From Pseudalkalibacillus decolorationis (GTDB lineage Bacteria > Bacillota > Bacilli > Bacillales > Fictibacillaceae): DNA of 64,000 nt. How positions within the stretch are numbered: the first letter of the stretch is position 1; the number at the start of each line of letters is the position of its first letter. The position numbers and the translations under genes are program-made. Positions 7,605 to 16,570 of this stretch are shown here, piece after piece. The notes under the pieces are model-generated. The model was not told the DNA's origin and ran no database searches. It saw nothing but the letters and a program-made list of their open reading frames with translations. The DNA lies in the NCBI RefSeq assembly GCF_024609785.1, contig NZ_JANHJQ010000006.1, positions 62,001 to 126,000 of the forward strand. Reading direction: 5' to 3'.

Positions 7605-9257
7605 TCACCGCTGCTGGGAGTCGTGAATGGTAATCCGACGTGGTTCATATTGATCGCGCTCGTGCCTCACGTTCGCTGATTGGACCGTCGCATCAAGCAA
7701 TCTCTGCAGCACATGATAGACATCACCAAAATATTGATGCGTCTGTTTAAATTCGCGAGAAAGGTTTTGATAGACGGCATCAAGTGCACGAATCAACTCC
7801 CGCGTCTCCTGTTCACGACCGCCGTTATCATATTTCGATTGTCGTTCGCGTTCAAACATATGGCCGAGTTGGTCGATAAAATCCCGCTTAAATGTCTCGA
7901 TTGTGCCGTACCATGCTTTTTCAAGATGTTGCACCGAGCTGGCAAAGGATTCCGAAGCACGGCCATACTGCTCGTTTTTATCCTGATACCGGTAAAACCA
8001 TTCATCATTCTGCTGAGCCATCCGCCGTTCGAAATCCTCGTTTTTCGTTTCATAGCGGGAGAGGACCGAATCGACGCCAGAGATGAGGCCACGGCCAAGT
8101 TCTTCGGTTTTCTTTTGGGCTTCCTCTAGCGTCCGGTCCGAACGTTGATGAACCTGTTCTACCCCAGTAATAAGAGATCGGGCAATCTCCTCGGTTTTTT
8201 TGTGTGCTTCTTCCATTGTTCGGTCTGAGCGCTGTAAAACCTGTTCCATTCGCTTTTGACCTTGATCAAGCTGTTCACTCGTACGCTTGTATTGTTTTTC
8301 AAAGCCTGATACGTGTTCACCGAGCTTGGCAAGACTTTTATCGACCGAATGCTGAACAGATTCCAGCTTGGTAATTGTATCTGAAAAGCGATCACCGAAA
8401 GCGACTAGGGTGTCGGTGCTGTGCTTGAATTGCTCTGTGTGTTCCCGTTGTGCGTGAAGAATTCCCTTCACATCGGTCATCGCTTCCTCTAACCCTGCGG
8501 TAAAACCAACCATCTTTTCGCTAAAATCACCGATACTAGCCTGAAAGCTTTCCTGGACCTTCGTAATCAGTCTGTCGAGAAGTCGCTCTAATGAATCCTT
8601 TGGCTTTTCGTTTTGGAGCTGTTCCTGAAGAACATGGTCGAGAAAGCTCTCTGCCTCGGTGATAAGCCGATCCTGTAGATAACTGAGTGACGTTCCTCCT
8701 GTTAAAAAGCCGGTTTGGACAACTACGAGACAAAGTGAGCTTCCGATCCCTGCGATACTTGTGACGAAAGCAATACTCATCCCTTTAAAAGGCTCGGAAA
8801 TCGCAGTGACAATCGATGAAACGGATAAGGTCGATTCCCCCGGCTGATTACCGATTCCGACAAGCGTTTCCTGCATTGCCATAATTGCGAGGGTGAGGCC
8901 GATAAATGTTCCGAGTACACCAACGACGATTGAGAGTGAAGGCAGTCCGTGCAAAAGCCGGATTACATTTCCGGTCGGGACGCGAAAAATACCGAGTACC
9001 CGGATCGGCTGCTTCATTAAATGCTTTTCAATGAGTACAGGGCTATTGACGTTGGTAACCCCTGCGAGATGATAGGAGCGGTAATCCTCCATCGCGTCAA
9101 CCATCCACTGAGGTCGTCTACTCTGGGACGTTGCGTCCATCTGTTTCAATTCTTTCAGCCAGTCGGCAAGCTTGATTCGAGCTTGAAAATTGCCGATTAT
9201 GCCGAATATGGTAATAAATCCAATGATCCCAACTACGATGAGCGTAAGATTTTCCAA
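7605..9257 (-). CDS. MotA/TolQ/ExbB-family motor protein with long coiled-coil tail (ZorA-like)
   Basis: 550 residues from a TTG start with AGGGGG upstream. A first membrane helix lies at about 4-23. The conserved TolQ/MotA core helices lie at 105-129 (LPSLSIVVGVLGTFIGL) and 160-183 (GMSIAFVTSIAGIGSS). Residues 195-550 form a long hydrophilic, heptad-rich tail predicted to reach into the cytoplasm. ZorA of the Zorya defence system has this build; flagellar MotA does not have such a tail. Within the tail a 29-residue unit occurs twice in tandem. Immediately downstream is the MotB-like partner. ZorC, ZorD or ZorE-like effectors are absent here. Confidence 0.8.
   Translation of the reverse strand: MENLTLIVVGIIGFITIFGIIGNFQARIKLADWLKELKQMDATSQSRRPQWMVDAMEDYRSYHLAGVTNVNSPVLIEKHLMKQPIRVLGIFRVPTGNVIRLLHGLPSLSIVVGVLGTFIGLTLAIMAMQETLVGIGNQPGESTLSVSSIVTAISEPFKGMSIAFVTSIAGIGSSLCLVVVQTGFLTGGTSLSYLQDRLITEAESFLDHVLQEQLQNEKPKDSLERLLDRLITKVQESFQASIGDFSEKMVGFTAGLEEAMTDVKGILHAQREHTEQFKHSTDTLVAFGDRFSDTITKLESVQHSVDKSLAKLGEHVSGFEKQYKRTSEQLDQGQKRMEQVLQRSDRTMEEAHKKTEEIARSLITGVEQVHQRSDRTLEEAQKKTEELGRGLISGVDSVLSRYETKNEDFERRMAQQNDEWFYRYQDKNEQYGRASESFASSVQHLEKAWYGTIETFKRDFIDQLGHMFERERQSKYDNGGREQETRELIRALDAVYQNLSREFKQTHQYFGDVYHVLQRLLDATVQSANVRHERDQYEPRRITIHDSQQR
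8061..8234 (-). repeat. Two tandem 29-residue repeats in the ZorA-like tail
   Basis: Residues 342-370 and 371-399 both read QRSDRTxEEAxKKTEE followed by a similar LI(T/S)GV stretch, 29 residues per unit. This is a simple internal duplication that lengthens the tail. Confidence 0.85.
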
Positions 9258-9323
9258 GCTACATTCCCCCTTGACTACTAACTAGTCTATGAACGGTCTA
9301 GGGGAACTTGCCCATTTTTTTGG

Positions 9324-9477
9324 ACGTTAAGAAAGTATAAAATTCGGATGCATAGATGCAATGTCTAGCTCCAGCGCCCAACCCCTTGATCACTTCAGTC
9401 CTCCTGCGGCGGCGACAGCCTCCTCGTTGGCCTTCCAGTGACCTTCGGGGCTAACCAGGGCGCTTACGCTTTTCTTA
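9324..9477. repeat. MITE-like dispersed element, full-length copy
   Basis: Starts ACGTTAAGAAAGTATAAAAT, holds GCATAGATGCAATGTCTAGC and CTCCTCGTTGGCCTTCCAGT, and ends CGCTTACGCTTTTCTTAG. The ends (TAAGAAAG and CTTTTCTTA) are inverted. It fills most of the gap between the motor operon and the Spo0E-like gene; I see no gene in 9258-9705. Confidence 0.8.
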
Positions 9478-9705
9478 GACGAGAATATTTTGAATCGGAG
9501 GGCTGGCCCATATAGGCAAGTTCCTATTCATCATATGCGGTCCATTGATTGCCCTACTCATCGTTATTGAATCATTATAAAGGGAACGAGTGTTTGTATT
9601 CTGTTTCTGAAGATGGTATAATGAGGACAGTAGAAACGAAGATGGAAAAAATGTTGGTGACAAAGAAAGAATTCGTATGGTTACAAGAGATCGATAACAT
9701 GCTGT

Positions 9706-9939
9706 TCAATCCTCTTTGATACATCTTGCAGATTCTCCCGCGCTTTTCGCACCTATCAGGGCGCTTCCGCTTTTCTTGTAGGTTTGGAGTTGGTTAAGCT
9801 TTGTATCCAGTAGTTGGCTGATTCGTACAATGGTAGGATCGGAATAGGTATCGATCAATTTACTATATTCATACAATAATTGCTGCAGTAAATAAATTTC
9901 ATCGGTTACATGTAAATTGGTACGTTTCGTATCGTTCAT
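9706..9939 (-). CDS. Spo0E-family aspartyl-phosphate phosphatase with repeat-derived C-terminus
   Basis: 77 residues; GGAGG lies five bases upstream of ATG. Residues 12-52 match the Spo0E fold, two helices with the signature SQLLDTKLNQL (family SQELDxLI). Such proteins dephosphorylate Spo0A~P and hold back sporulation. The last 23 residues, from about KSGSALIGAKSAGESARC, are encoded by a fragment of the dispersed repeat (9725-9779), which also supplies the stop. They are rich in small residues and unlikely to be ancestral. Whether the chimera is active is unknown. Confidence 0.75.
   Translation of the reverse strand: MNDTKRTNLHVTDEIYLLQQLLYEYSKLIDTYSDPTIVRISQLLDTKLNQLQTYKKSGSALIGAKSAGESARCIKED
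9725..9779. repeat. Fragment of the MITE-like element inside the Spo0E-like gene
   Basis: CTCCCGCGCTTTTCGCACC and GGGCGCTTCCGCTTTTCTT match the right-hand end of the copies at 9324-9477 and 16977-17134. Confidence 0.75.
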
Positions 9940-10111
9940 TTACGCCTCCGCCTAGAACTTAGTTGAAATCAATTCCATTTATATACATTAACTTACAATA
10001 AAATCAATCGGTTGTAAACTATAAACTAGTTTGATAGCCCTATTTACTCTTTTCTGTTAAAACATGCCATTTAGCTCGGTTGTCAGACCTATTTATAGTT
10101 ACTAGGAACGA

Positions 10112-10151
10112 TTTATCGGTAATTTTACAAAAAATTCATACAATGTCAATG
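10112..10151 (+). promoter_or_regulatory. Candidate PhoP-box array before the secreted nuclease gene
   Basis: TTTATC (10112), TTTACA (10124), TTCATA (10135) and TCAATG (10146) lie 12, 11 and 11 bases apart, the spacing of PhoP-binding repeats in Bacillus. The gene downstream releases phosphate from nucleic acids, which fits. The remainder of 9940-10206 shows no gene. Confidence 0.45.
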
Positions 10152-10206
10152 AAAGTCTAGTAGAGTTAGAAAGAAAGGTTTTAATCCAAAACTAGGAGGT
10201 CTTTTT

Positions 10207-13200
10207 ATGTATAAACCTACTATAAAAAGATGGACGAGTCTTCTGGCGATTTTTGCTATGCTCTTAACGCTTTTGCCAGCAGGATTAGTCCAGGCTGAAG
10301 AAACGGCTGTTACCCCGATTTCAGATGCAAAAACAATGAACGGTCAAACGGTTACGGTTGAAGGGATCGTTACCGCTGACTTTACCGGCAGCAATCTGTC
10401 CGCATACATACAAGATGATACAGCGGGAATTAACGTTTTTTCATTTAATGAGAATCTAGCGGTTTTAGAGGAAGGTCAAAAGATTGAAGTTACGGGAGAA
10501 ATTACTTCCTATCGTGGCCTGACTGAAATCGAACCTACCAGTGTAACTGTTGTATCGGAAGGGAATGAACTTCCGGCAGCACAATCTATTGATCTAGCAA
10601 CACTTTACAACAATGAAGCGGAGCCGCTCGAAGGTTCGCGCGTTACTGTTACTGGATTCATTCAGTCTATCCCGTCTAGTCCAGCTGGCGGAGGCTATAA
10701 CATTTCGTTTATTGATGATTCGATGCAGGGCACTATTCTGCGTGTAGAAGAGTCTACTGGTATTGACGTTTCCACGCTTCAAGAAGGAAAGTGGTACAGC
10801 GTCACTGCAATCGTAGGTCAGTACAATGACTATCAGCTTTTACCGACAAAAGCATCTGACTTCAGTTTGCTAGAGGATCAGCCTCCAGCACCAGAACCGA
10901 AGGAAACCTACACAAGCACAATTGAAAGTGTTGTAGATGGTGACACTGTTCATCTTACAGATCCGGTCATTGGTACGACTAAGGTTCGTATGCTTTCTAT
11001 TGATACACCTGAAACGAACTACAATGGACAATCTCAAGGAGAGCATGCGGTTGCAGCAAAAGAAGAGCTTCAACGTTTGCTACCACCAGGAACTGAAGTA
11101 ACGATCGAGGTTGGCGAAGAACCATTAGATAATTATGGACGTTTGCTTGCCCACATCCACAAAGGCGATATGGACGTAAACGAAGAAATGGTACGCCTTG
11201 GACGTGCAGTTCCTTATTTTATCTATCCAAATCTAGAACACTTTGAATCTTATAGTGCAGCAGCGAAAGAAGCAGTTGATAACGGACGTGGAATGTGGAA
11301 TCCAGAGAACCCGATTGAGGAACTTCCATATGAATTCCGCTTTAACCTGCGTGGCGGTCCTGACAAGTATGTCGGCGACTATTTTACAAAACAATACGTT
11401 GCTCCTGAAAAGTGGGAGGACATCCCTGTAGAAAACCGTGTCTTTTTCTTTGAAGAACAGGATGCAATTGATGCAGGCTATACGGCAGTAGGTGGCGGCA
11501 CGAGTGATAACATCAAGGTGCAGCTGCTAGGTGTCAACGACCTCCACGGAAAAGTGGATGTAACCGGTACAGTTGATGGCGTGAAATACGGCCGCATGGA
11601 CTATCTTGCAGCTTATTTGAATGAGCGCGAAGCAACAAACCCGAACACATTGACTGTACATTCAGGAGATATGGTCGGAGCAAGTTCACCGGTTTCTGCC
11701 CTTTTACAGGATGAGCCGACCGTTGAAATGATGGAGGCCATGGGCTTTGACGTAGGAACACTTGGAAACCATGAATTCGACGAAGGTGTCGATGAAATGC
11801 TTCGTCTCATTGAGGGCGGCGATCATCCAGAAGGTACTGAGAATTACGACGGTATTAATTTTCCAATGGTCGCAGCGAACGTAGAATATAAGGATACTAG
11901 TGAACTCGTCCTCGATCCTTACACCATTCTTGAAGTCGGTGGAACAAAAGTCGGGTTCATCGGTATCGTCACAACAGAAACACCATCAATGGTTATCCCA
12001 GACGGCATTCAGAACATTCGTTTTACAGATGAAGCAGAAGCTGTAAATAAATACGTGACAGAGCTTCGCGAACAAGGTGTCGAGGCGATTGTCGTTCTTG
12101 CGCATGAGCCAGGCACCCAATCAGGCGACACAGCAACAGGTGAAGTCGCTGACCTAGCTACAAACATTAACGACGCAGTCGATGTCATTTTTGCCGCACA
12201 TAACCATGTAAAAGTAAACGCAGTAGTCGATAACAAGTTGATCGTACAAGCTTGGGAATATGGAAAAGCGTTCGCAGACGTTGACCTCGAAATCGACCCT
12301 GCAACGAATGACATTGTAAAAAAATCAGCAGAAGTCGTCGATGTCGTCCAAAGCGGGATCACACCAGATGCTGAAATTACAGCGATTTTAGACAAGTACC
12401 TTGAAATGGTCGGACCGAAGTTGAATGAAGTCGTTGGAGAAGCAGCGATCTCTCTTGAAGGTGGCTATGCGACGAAAGGGCTTTACGGAGACAATGCACT
12501 TGGAAACTTGATCGCAGAGGGCATGCGTTGGGAGATGGAAGCTGATTTTGCCTTGATGAATGGCGGCGGAATTCGAGATGATCTCGATGCAGGACCGATC
12601 ACATGGGGCGAGCTGTACAATATCCAGCCATTCGGAAACATGTTGGTCAAGCTTGATGTGACTGGTGATGACCTTCGTAAGGTCTTAAATACCCAATTTA
12701 ATCCAAAATATGGACCGGATGTAAGCATTTCAGGATTCCGTTATACGTGGAATGAAGCAACGAATGAAGTTGTCAGCCTTTACTTGCCAGATGGAAGTGA
12801 AGTCCAACCAGATGAAACATATACAGTAGTCGTGAACAACTACATGTACCCGCACGGAACGGATGACTATCGTTTAGATGAGTTAGCCGAAAACCCTGTT
12901 CAAGGACCGAATGATCTTGAAGCAACGATCAACTATATTGAAAGCTTTGACGAGCCGATTGAAGTTCATCCAGACGCCCGGATCAGTAGCGACTATATGG
13001 CTCCGACAACAACAGTAACGGTTGATGGGAATGTCGGTGAAGATCAAGTGAATGAAGCAGACGTAACGTTTACTGTTGAAGCTACGGACGGCGAAGGCAT
13101 CGGCGTCATGAAGACCGAATACCGCGTCAATGACGGTGAGTGGACGACGTTTGATGGTAACACATTGACGTTGTCAGAAGAAGGAACACATACCATTGAA

Positions 13201-13530
13201 ATCCGTTCTATCGACAACAACTTTAATAAAGAAGAAGTACAGTCTTTTACAATTGTCATTGATGGGCCAGCAATAATCGATGAACTCGATGAGATGGTTG
13301 ATGAAGCTTATGAAAACGGCTTAATCACAAATCGAGGAACGTACCGATCTCTCCAAGTACGGATTCTTGTTGCTCAACACGCTCGAAATGAACACGTCCA
13401 GAACGCTATGTTATCGTCAATCAAGCGTTATACGGAAAGAAAGAGCGGTAAAACGATAGACGAAACGTTTGCAAACGAATTAATTAAAGCAATCAATCAA
13501 ATTCTAGAACAAAAATCGGGGAAGCAATAG
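10207..13530 (+). CDS. yhcR: Secreted multidomain nuclease / 5'-nucleotidase, YhcR-like
   Basis: 1107 residues with a signal peptide (1-31). In order: an OB-fold nucleic-acid-binding region (about 35-215); a staphylococcal-nuclease-like domain (236-366) with VVDGDTVHL, RMLSIDTPE and YGRLLAH; a UshA-type metallophosphatase (435-730) with GVNDLHGKVD, HSGDMVGAS and GNHEFDEG; a 5'-nucleotidase C-terminal domain (745-910) with GGGIRDD and YNIQPFGN; an Ig-like domain (930-1020); and a C-terminal FIMAH-like helical domain (1024-1105). It should degrade external DNA/RNA to nucleosides and phosphate. B. subtilis YhcR ends in a sortase signal; this protein does not. Start is fixed by AGGAGG. Confidence 0.9.
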   Translation: MYKPTIKRWTSLLAIFAMLLTLLPAGLVQAEETAVTPISDAKTMNGQTVTVEGIVTADFTGSNLSAYIQDDTAGINVFSFNENLAVLEEGQKIEVTGEITSYRGLTEIEPTSVTVVSEGNELPAAQSIDLATLYNNEAEPLEGSRVTVTGFIQSIPSSPAGGGYNISFIDDSMQGTILRVEESTGIDVSTLQEGKWYSVTAIVGQYNDYQLLPTKASDFSLLEDQPPAPEPKETYTSTIESVVDGDTVHLTDPVIGTTKVRMLSIDTPETNYNGQSQGEHAVAAKEELQRLLPPGTEVTIEVGEEPLDNYGRLLAHIHKGDMDVNEEMVRLGRAVPYFIYPNLEHFESYSAAAKEAVDNGRGMWNPENPIEELPYEFRFNLRGGPDKYVGDYFTKQYVAPEKWEDIPVENRVFFFEEQDAIDAGYTAVGGGTSDNIKVQLLGVNDLHGKVDVTGTVDGVKYGRMDYLAAYLNEREATNPNTLTVHSGDMVGASSPVSALLQDEPTVEMMEAMGFDVGTLGNHEFDEGVDEMLRLIEGGDHPEGTENYDGINFPMVAANVEYKDTSELVLDPYTILEVGGTKVGFIGIVTTETPSMVIPDGIQNIRFTDEAEAVNKYVTELREQGVEAIVVLAHEPGTQSGDTATGEVADLATNINDAVDVIFAAHNHVKVNAVVDNKLIVQAWEYGKAFADVDLEIDPATNDIVKKSAEVVDVVQSGITPDAEITAILDKYLEMVGPKLNEVVGEAAISLEGGYATKGLYGDNALGNLIAEGMRWEMEADFALMNGGGIRDDLDAGPITWGELYNIQPFGNMLVKLDVTGDDLRKVLNTQFNPKYGPDVSISGFRYTWNEATNEVVSLYLPDGSEVQPDETYTVVVNNYMYPHGTDDYRLDELAENPVQGPNDLEATINYIESFDEPIEVHPDARISSDYMAPTTTVTVDGNVGEDQVNEADVTFTVEATDGEGIGVMKTEYRVNDGEWTTFDGNTLTLSEEGTHTIEIRSIDNNFNKEEVQSFTIVIDGPAIIDELDEMVDEAYENGLITNRGTYRSLQVRILVAQHARNEHVQNAMLSSIKRYTERKSGKTIDETFANELIKAINQILEQKSGKQ

Positions 13531-13543
13531 CAGAATAGACGAA

Positions 13544-13587
13544 AGCAGGTGGCCAAGCTTGAAGGTTTGAGCCCCTGCTTTTTATTT
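13544..13587 (+). terminator. Probable terminator of the secreted nuclease gene
   Basis: AGCAGG (13544-13549) pairs with CCTGCT (13574-13579), followed by a T-rich tract. The loop is long (24 bases), so this is a moderate call. Confidence 0.5.
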
Positions 13588-13590
13588 TGC

Positions 13591-13659
13591 ACGTTAAGAA
13601 AGTATAAAAATACTAAGTTTTCTTTATCACACCTGAACAGGGCGCTTCCGCTTTTCTAA
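13591..13659. repeat. Short composite copy of the MITE-like element
   Basis: ACGTTAAGAAAGTATAAAAA joins directly to TAAGTTTTCTTTATC and then GGGCGCTTCCGCTTTTCTA, so it combines the right ends of both subtypes of the family with most of the middle deleted. Confidence 0.7.
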
Positions 13660-13728
13660 CTCTAATGTGTAAGGACTACTTGTCTTTTCTACTATCGAAC
13701 CCTACAATCAGATTAGAGAGATGGGGGA

Positions 13729-15183
13729 ATGAACAAGTTGAAAAAGTCACATATTAAACGAAAGAAGACGATTATTTGGACAGTTGTCTCAGCACTACTT
13801 CTAATTTATATTGGTACGATGATTTACCATACATATAAACCAATTCCAAAAGATATTAATTACGAGAGTGAAGTTTACAGGGTTGATGACATCAAGTTTT
13901 ACTATGATCTCACCTATCCAAAGGACGGGGAGGTTATGCATGAACATGTCATTTTTGATCGGATTAACGAAATGATTACCGATGCGGATGATTATATCGT
14001 GCTCGACCTGTTTCTCTTCAACGGGTACTATGAGCCAAATACATCCTTTCCTCCAATTAGCAAAAACCTCGCTGATACGATCATCAAAAAGAAAAAGGAT
14101 AACCCTGATATCGAGGTTGTTTTTATCACTGACCGCGTCAATACTGGCTACGGTTCTTATCCTTCAAAGCTTTTAGATGAGCTTAAGGGCCACGGTGTAG
14201 AAGTAGTCTATACGAACTTGAATAAGCTTCGGGATCCGACACCGCTTTATTCAGGATTCTGGCGGATGTTCGTCCAGTGGTTTGGGACAGAAGGCGATGG
14301 CTGGATCCGGAATCCGTTCGCAAGCACCGCACCAGACTTTACAGCACGTTCTTATTTGAAGCTTTTAAACGTAAAAGCGAACCACCGTAAAGTCGTCGTC
14401 ACAGACAATAGTGCGTTAATCACATCAGGAAATCCGCACGATGCTTCAGCTTACCACGGGAACATCGCATTCGAAGTGAAGGGTCCGATTATCAAAGAGA
14501 TCCTGAAATCTGAACAGGCGGTTGCGAATATGGCAGGGGATGTTAAGCTTCCTGATTTTAAAAAGACAAACAGCAGTAAATCAACTGGACCATATGAAAT
14601 TCAATTTTTAACCGAGGGTAAAATTCAGGAGCATGTCGTAGCGGCCATTGAGCAAACCGAACAAGGGGACGAGATTTGGCTTGGGATGTTTTATATCGCC
14701 GACCGATCTGTCATCACACCGCTTATAGATGCTGCCAATCGTGGAGTCGACGTCAAGCTTGTCCTTGACCCGAACGAAAACGCATTCGGGAATCAGAAAA
14801 CCGGACTTCCAAACCGACCTGTCGCGATGGAGATGATTGAGGATTCGAAAGGGAAAATCGAAATACGTTGGTACAACACGACCCAAGAGCAATATCATAC
14901 GAAAATGATGTTTGTAAAAGGGAAGGATAATGCGACAATCATTGGAGGGTCGGCAAACTTCACGAAGCGAAATCTTGAACCTTTTAACTTAGAGGCAGAT
15001 TTAAGAATGAAAGCTCCGACTGATTCGAAGTTAGCTATAGAGGTGGATCAGTACTTCGATCGGATTTGGAACAATAAAGATGGAAAATACACCGTCGATT
15101 ATGAAAAACACGAAAGCAAGCTCACCTATCTGCAACGAGGAGTCTATGCGATTCAAAAGTTCCTAAGACTGACGACGTATTGA
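13729..15183 (+). CDS. Membrane-anchored phospholipase D-like protein
   Basis: 484 residues. One N-terminal membrane helix (about 15-33) is followed by an extracytoplasmic PLD fold with two HKD-type motifs: NHRKVVVTDNSALITSGNP in the first half and YHTKMMFVKG with GGSANFTKRNL in the second. The second motif keeps His and Lys but lacks the usual Asp. The architecture resembles cardiolipin synthases, though only a single membrane helix is present and the substrate is unknown. Start at ATG after GATGGGGGA. The nearest upstream feature is a repeat. Confidence 0.8.
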   Translation: MNKLKKSHIKRKKTIIWTVVSALLLIYIGTMIYHTYKPIPKDINYESEVYRVDDIKFYYDLTYPKDGEVMHEHVIFDRINEMITDADDYIVLDLFLFNGYYEPNTSFPPISKNLADTIIKKKKDNPDIEVVFITDRVNTGYGSYPSKLLDELKGHGVEVVYTNLNKLRDPTPLYSGFWRMFVQWFGTEGDGWIRNPFASTAPDFTARSYLKLLNVKANHRKVVVTDNSALITSGNPHDASAYHGNIAFEVKGPIIKEILKSEQAVANMAGDVKLPDFKKTNSSKSTGPYEIQFLTEGKIQEHVVAAIEQTEQGDEIWLGMFYIADRSVITPLIDAANRGVDVKLVLDPNENAFGNQKTGLPNRPVAMEMIEDSKGKIEIRWYNTTQEQYHTKMMFVKGKDNATIIGGSANFTKRNLEPFNLEADLRMKAPTDSKLAIEVDQYFDRIWNNKDGKYTVDYEKHESKLTYLQRGVYAIQKFLRLTTY

Positions 15184-15277
15184 GGACAAATGGGGAAACA
15201 AACATCCTATGAATTCAATTAGGTCCTCATTTGTTTTCAAGCTTAAAAGTAAAAATAGGAATTAAAAAGGTTAATCT

Positions 15278-15318
15278 AAAAGGAGATAAGAAACGTGAAT
15301 GTTCTTACTCCTTTTTAC
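15278..15318 (+). terminator. Terminator after the phospholipase D-like gene
   Basis: AAAAGGAGATAAGAA (15278-15292) pairs with TTCTTACTCCTTTT (15302-15315) with one bulged base, then T-rich sequence. It sits between convergent genes and may act in both directions. Confidence 0.75.
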
Positions 15319-15326
15319 TTTTACTA

Positions 15327-16211
15327 TTAAGGAACATAAATATCCAGATGTCTTGGCAAGACTTCGATTTTCAGTGGTAGCTTTTCGCCTTTCTCGCCAT
15401 CGATGTTTGAGATAAGTTCTTTTTCTGTAGAGGAGATCTCAAGCTTTGATGTACTAATGTACTCAACATCTGGATCATTCACAAGCTCACCACGCAACAA
15501 TTCAGTTGTAAGCTTTATGAATTTTGGCAATGCGACATCCTTTACTACAATACACTTCAGCTTCCCATCATCGATTTCCGCATCAGGGGCAATTTTTTCA
15601 AAACCGCCAACCGAATTGGTTAATGCGGCAAGAACGAGCATTGCCTCGCCATTCCATATTCCTTGGTCATGTTTAAGTGTAACCTCTATTGCCTTTTTCG
15701 AACTAAGACTTTTAATGCCCTCGATCATATAAGCCAGTGGACCGAGTATTGTTTTTTGCTTAGGAGATACAGAAAAGGAAGCTTCGGCGATTGCGCCAAC
15801 CGCGATAATGTTCATAAAATAGCGATCATTCACTTTGCCGATGTCTACTGGTCGAGTCTTATCATTTTGAATAACATCAATCGCAGCTTCACAATCGAGC
15901 GGAATATCAAGCGCCCTAGCAAAGTCGTTCACCGTGCCCATCGGAATGATCCCAAAGTTCGGACAATGCTTTTGATCGGCAAGGCCGTTTATCGTTTCGT
16001 TCAGCGTCCCGTCACCACCCATTGAAACGACAACATCGAATGCCTCTTCGCATGAAGACCGCGCAAATCCGAGAGCATCAAGTTCTTTCTTAGTAACCTT
16101 AATGATCACATCATAGCCTTTGTTTCGCAAAACGTCCTCAACCTTTGACTGATTATCTTGAGCTTCTTCTTTCCCAGAAGAAGGATTAAGTATGATCATC
16201 GCCTTTTTCAT
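15327..16211 (-). CDS. Diacylglycerol/lipid kinase, DagK/YegS family
   Basis: 294 residues from ATG 16211, chosen over a start seven codons earlier because GGAGG stands seven bases before it. The N-terminal ATP-binding domain has NPSSGK (residues 9-14) and the family signature VVSMGGDGTLNETINGL; GIIPMGTVNDFAR follows. The C-terminal beta domain ends with EISSTEKELISNIDGEKGE. The enzyme phosphorylates diacylglycerol or a related lipid at the inner membrane face. DgkB-like versus YegS-like specificity cannot be told. Confidence 0.88.
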   Translation of the reverse strand: MKKAMIILNPSSGKEEAQDNQSKVEDVLRNKGYDVIIKVTKKELDALGFARSSCEEAFDVVVSMGGDGTLNETINGLADQKHCPNFGIIPMGTVNDFARALDIPLDCEAAIDVIQNDKTRPVDIGKVNDRYFMNIIAVGAIAEASFSVSPKQKTILGPLAYMIEGIKSLSSKKAIEVTLKHDQGIWNGEAMLVLAALTNSVGGFEKIAPDAEIDDGKLKCIVVKDVALPKFIKLTTELLRGELVNDPDVEYISTSKLEISSTEKELISNIDGEKGEKLPLKIEVLPRHLDIYVP

Positions 16212-16394
16212 GATATCGCCTCCTAATAACAATTTATGTACACTTTTTTGAATTTTCCCTTCTAACCATATTTACCCTGTAAACAAACAACCTAACCCTC
16301 AAATATTTGTATGTTTTTATTACCGATGTTACTCATCACTCCACTCGAAAAAAATAAAACCTTCTAGGACTATTTCGCCCAGAAGATTCATTCC

Positions 16395-16515
16395 ATAAGG
16401 TAAGAAGGTAAAAAATTGAATGCATAGAAGATGTACTGTCTAGGTCCACCGGTCCAACCCCTTGGAGCAATTTCGGTCTCACTAAGGCAGCGACAGTAGC
16501 GATAATTCTTCTATA
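16395..16515. repeat. Degraded copy of the MITE-like element
   Basis: GAATGCATAGAAGATGTACTGTCTAGGTCC and the following CCAACCCCTTGGAG and GCAGCGACAG segments match the 9324 copy at reduced identity. Confidence 0.55.
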
Positions 16516-16570
16516 AGGGTATAAAAATAACATATTATATGAAAAACCGATAGATTTATAGAACTTCTCA

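Noticed and set aside
6905-9257. Flagellar stator genes motAB
   Set aside because: The long coiled-coil tail and FFWPSFTDMM motif do not fit MotA/MotB or MotP/MotS, and no flagellar genes are near.
9475-9663. 62-codon minus-strand frame
   Set aside because: No ribosome site and no recognisable domain; it lies in the intergenic gap next to the repeat.
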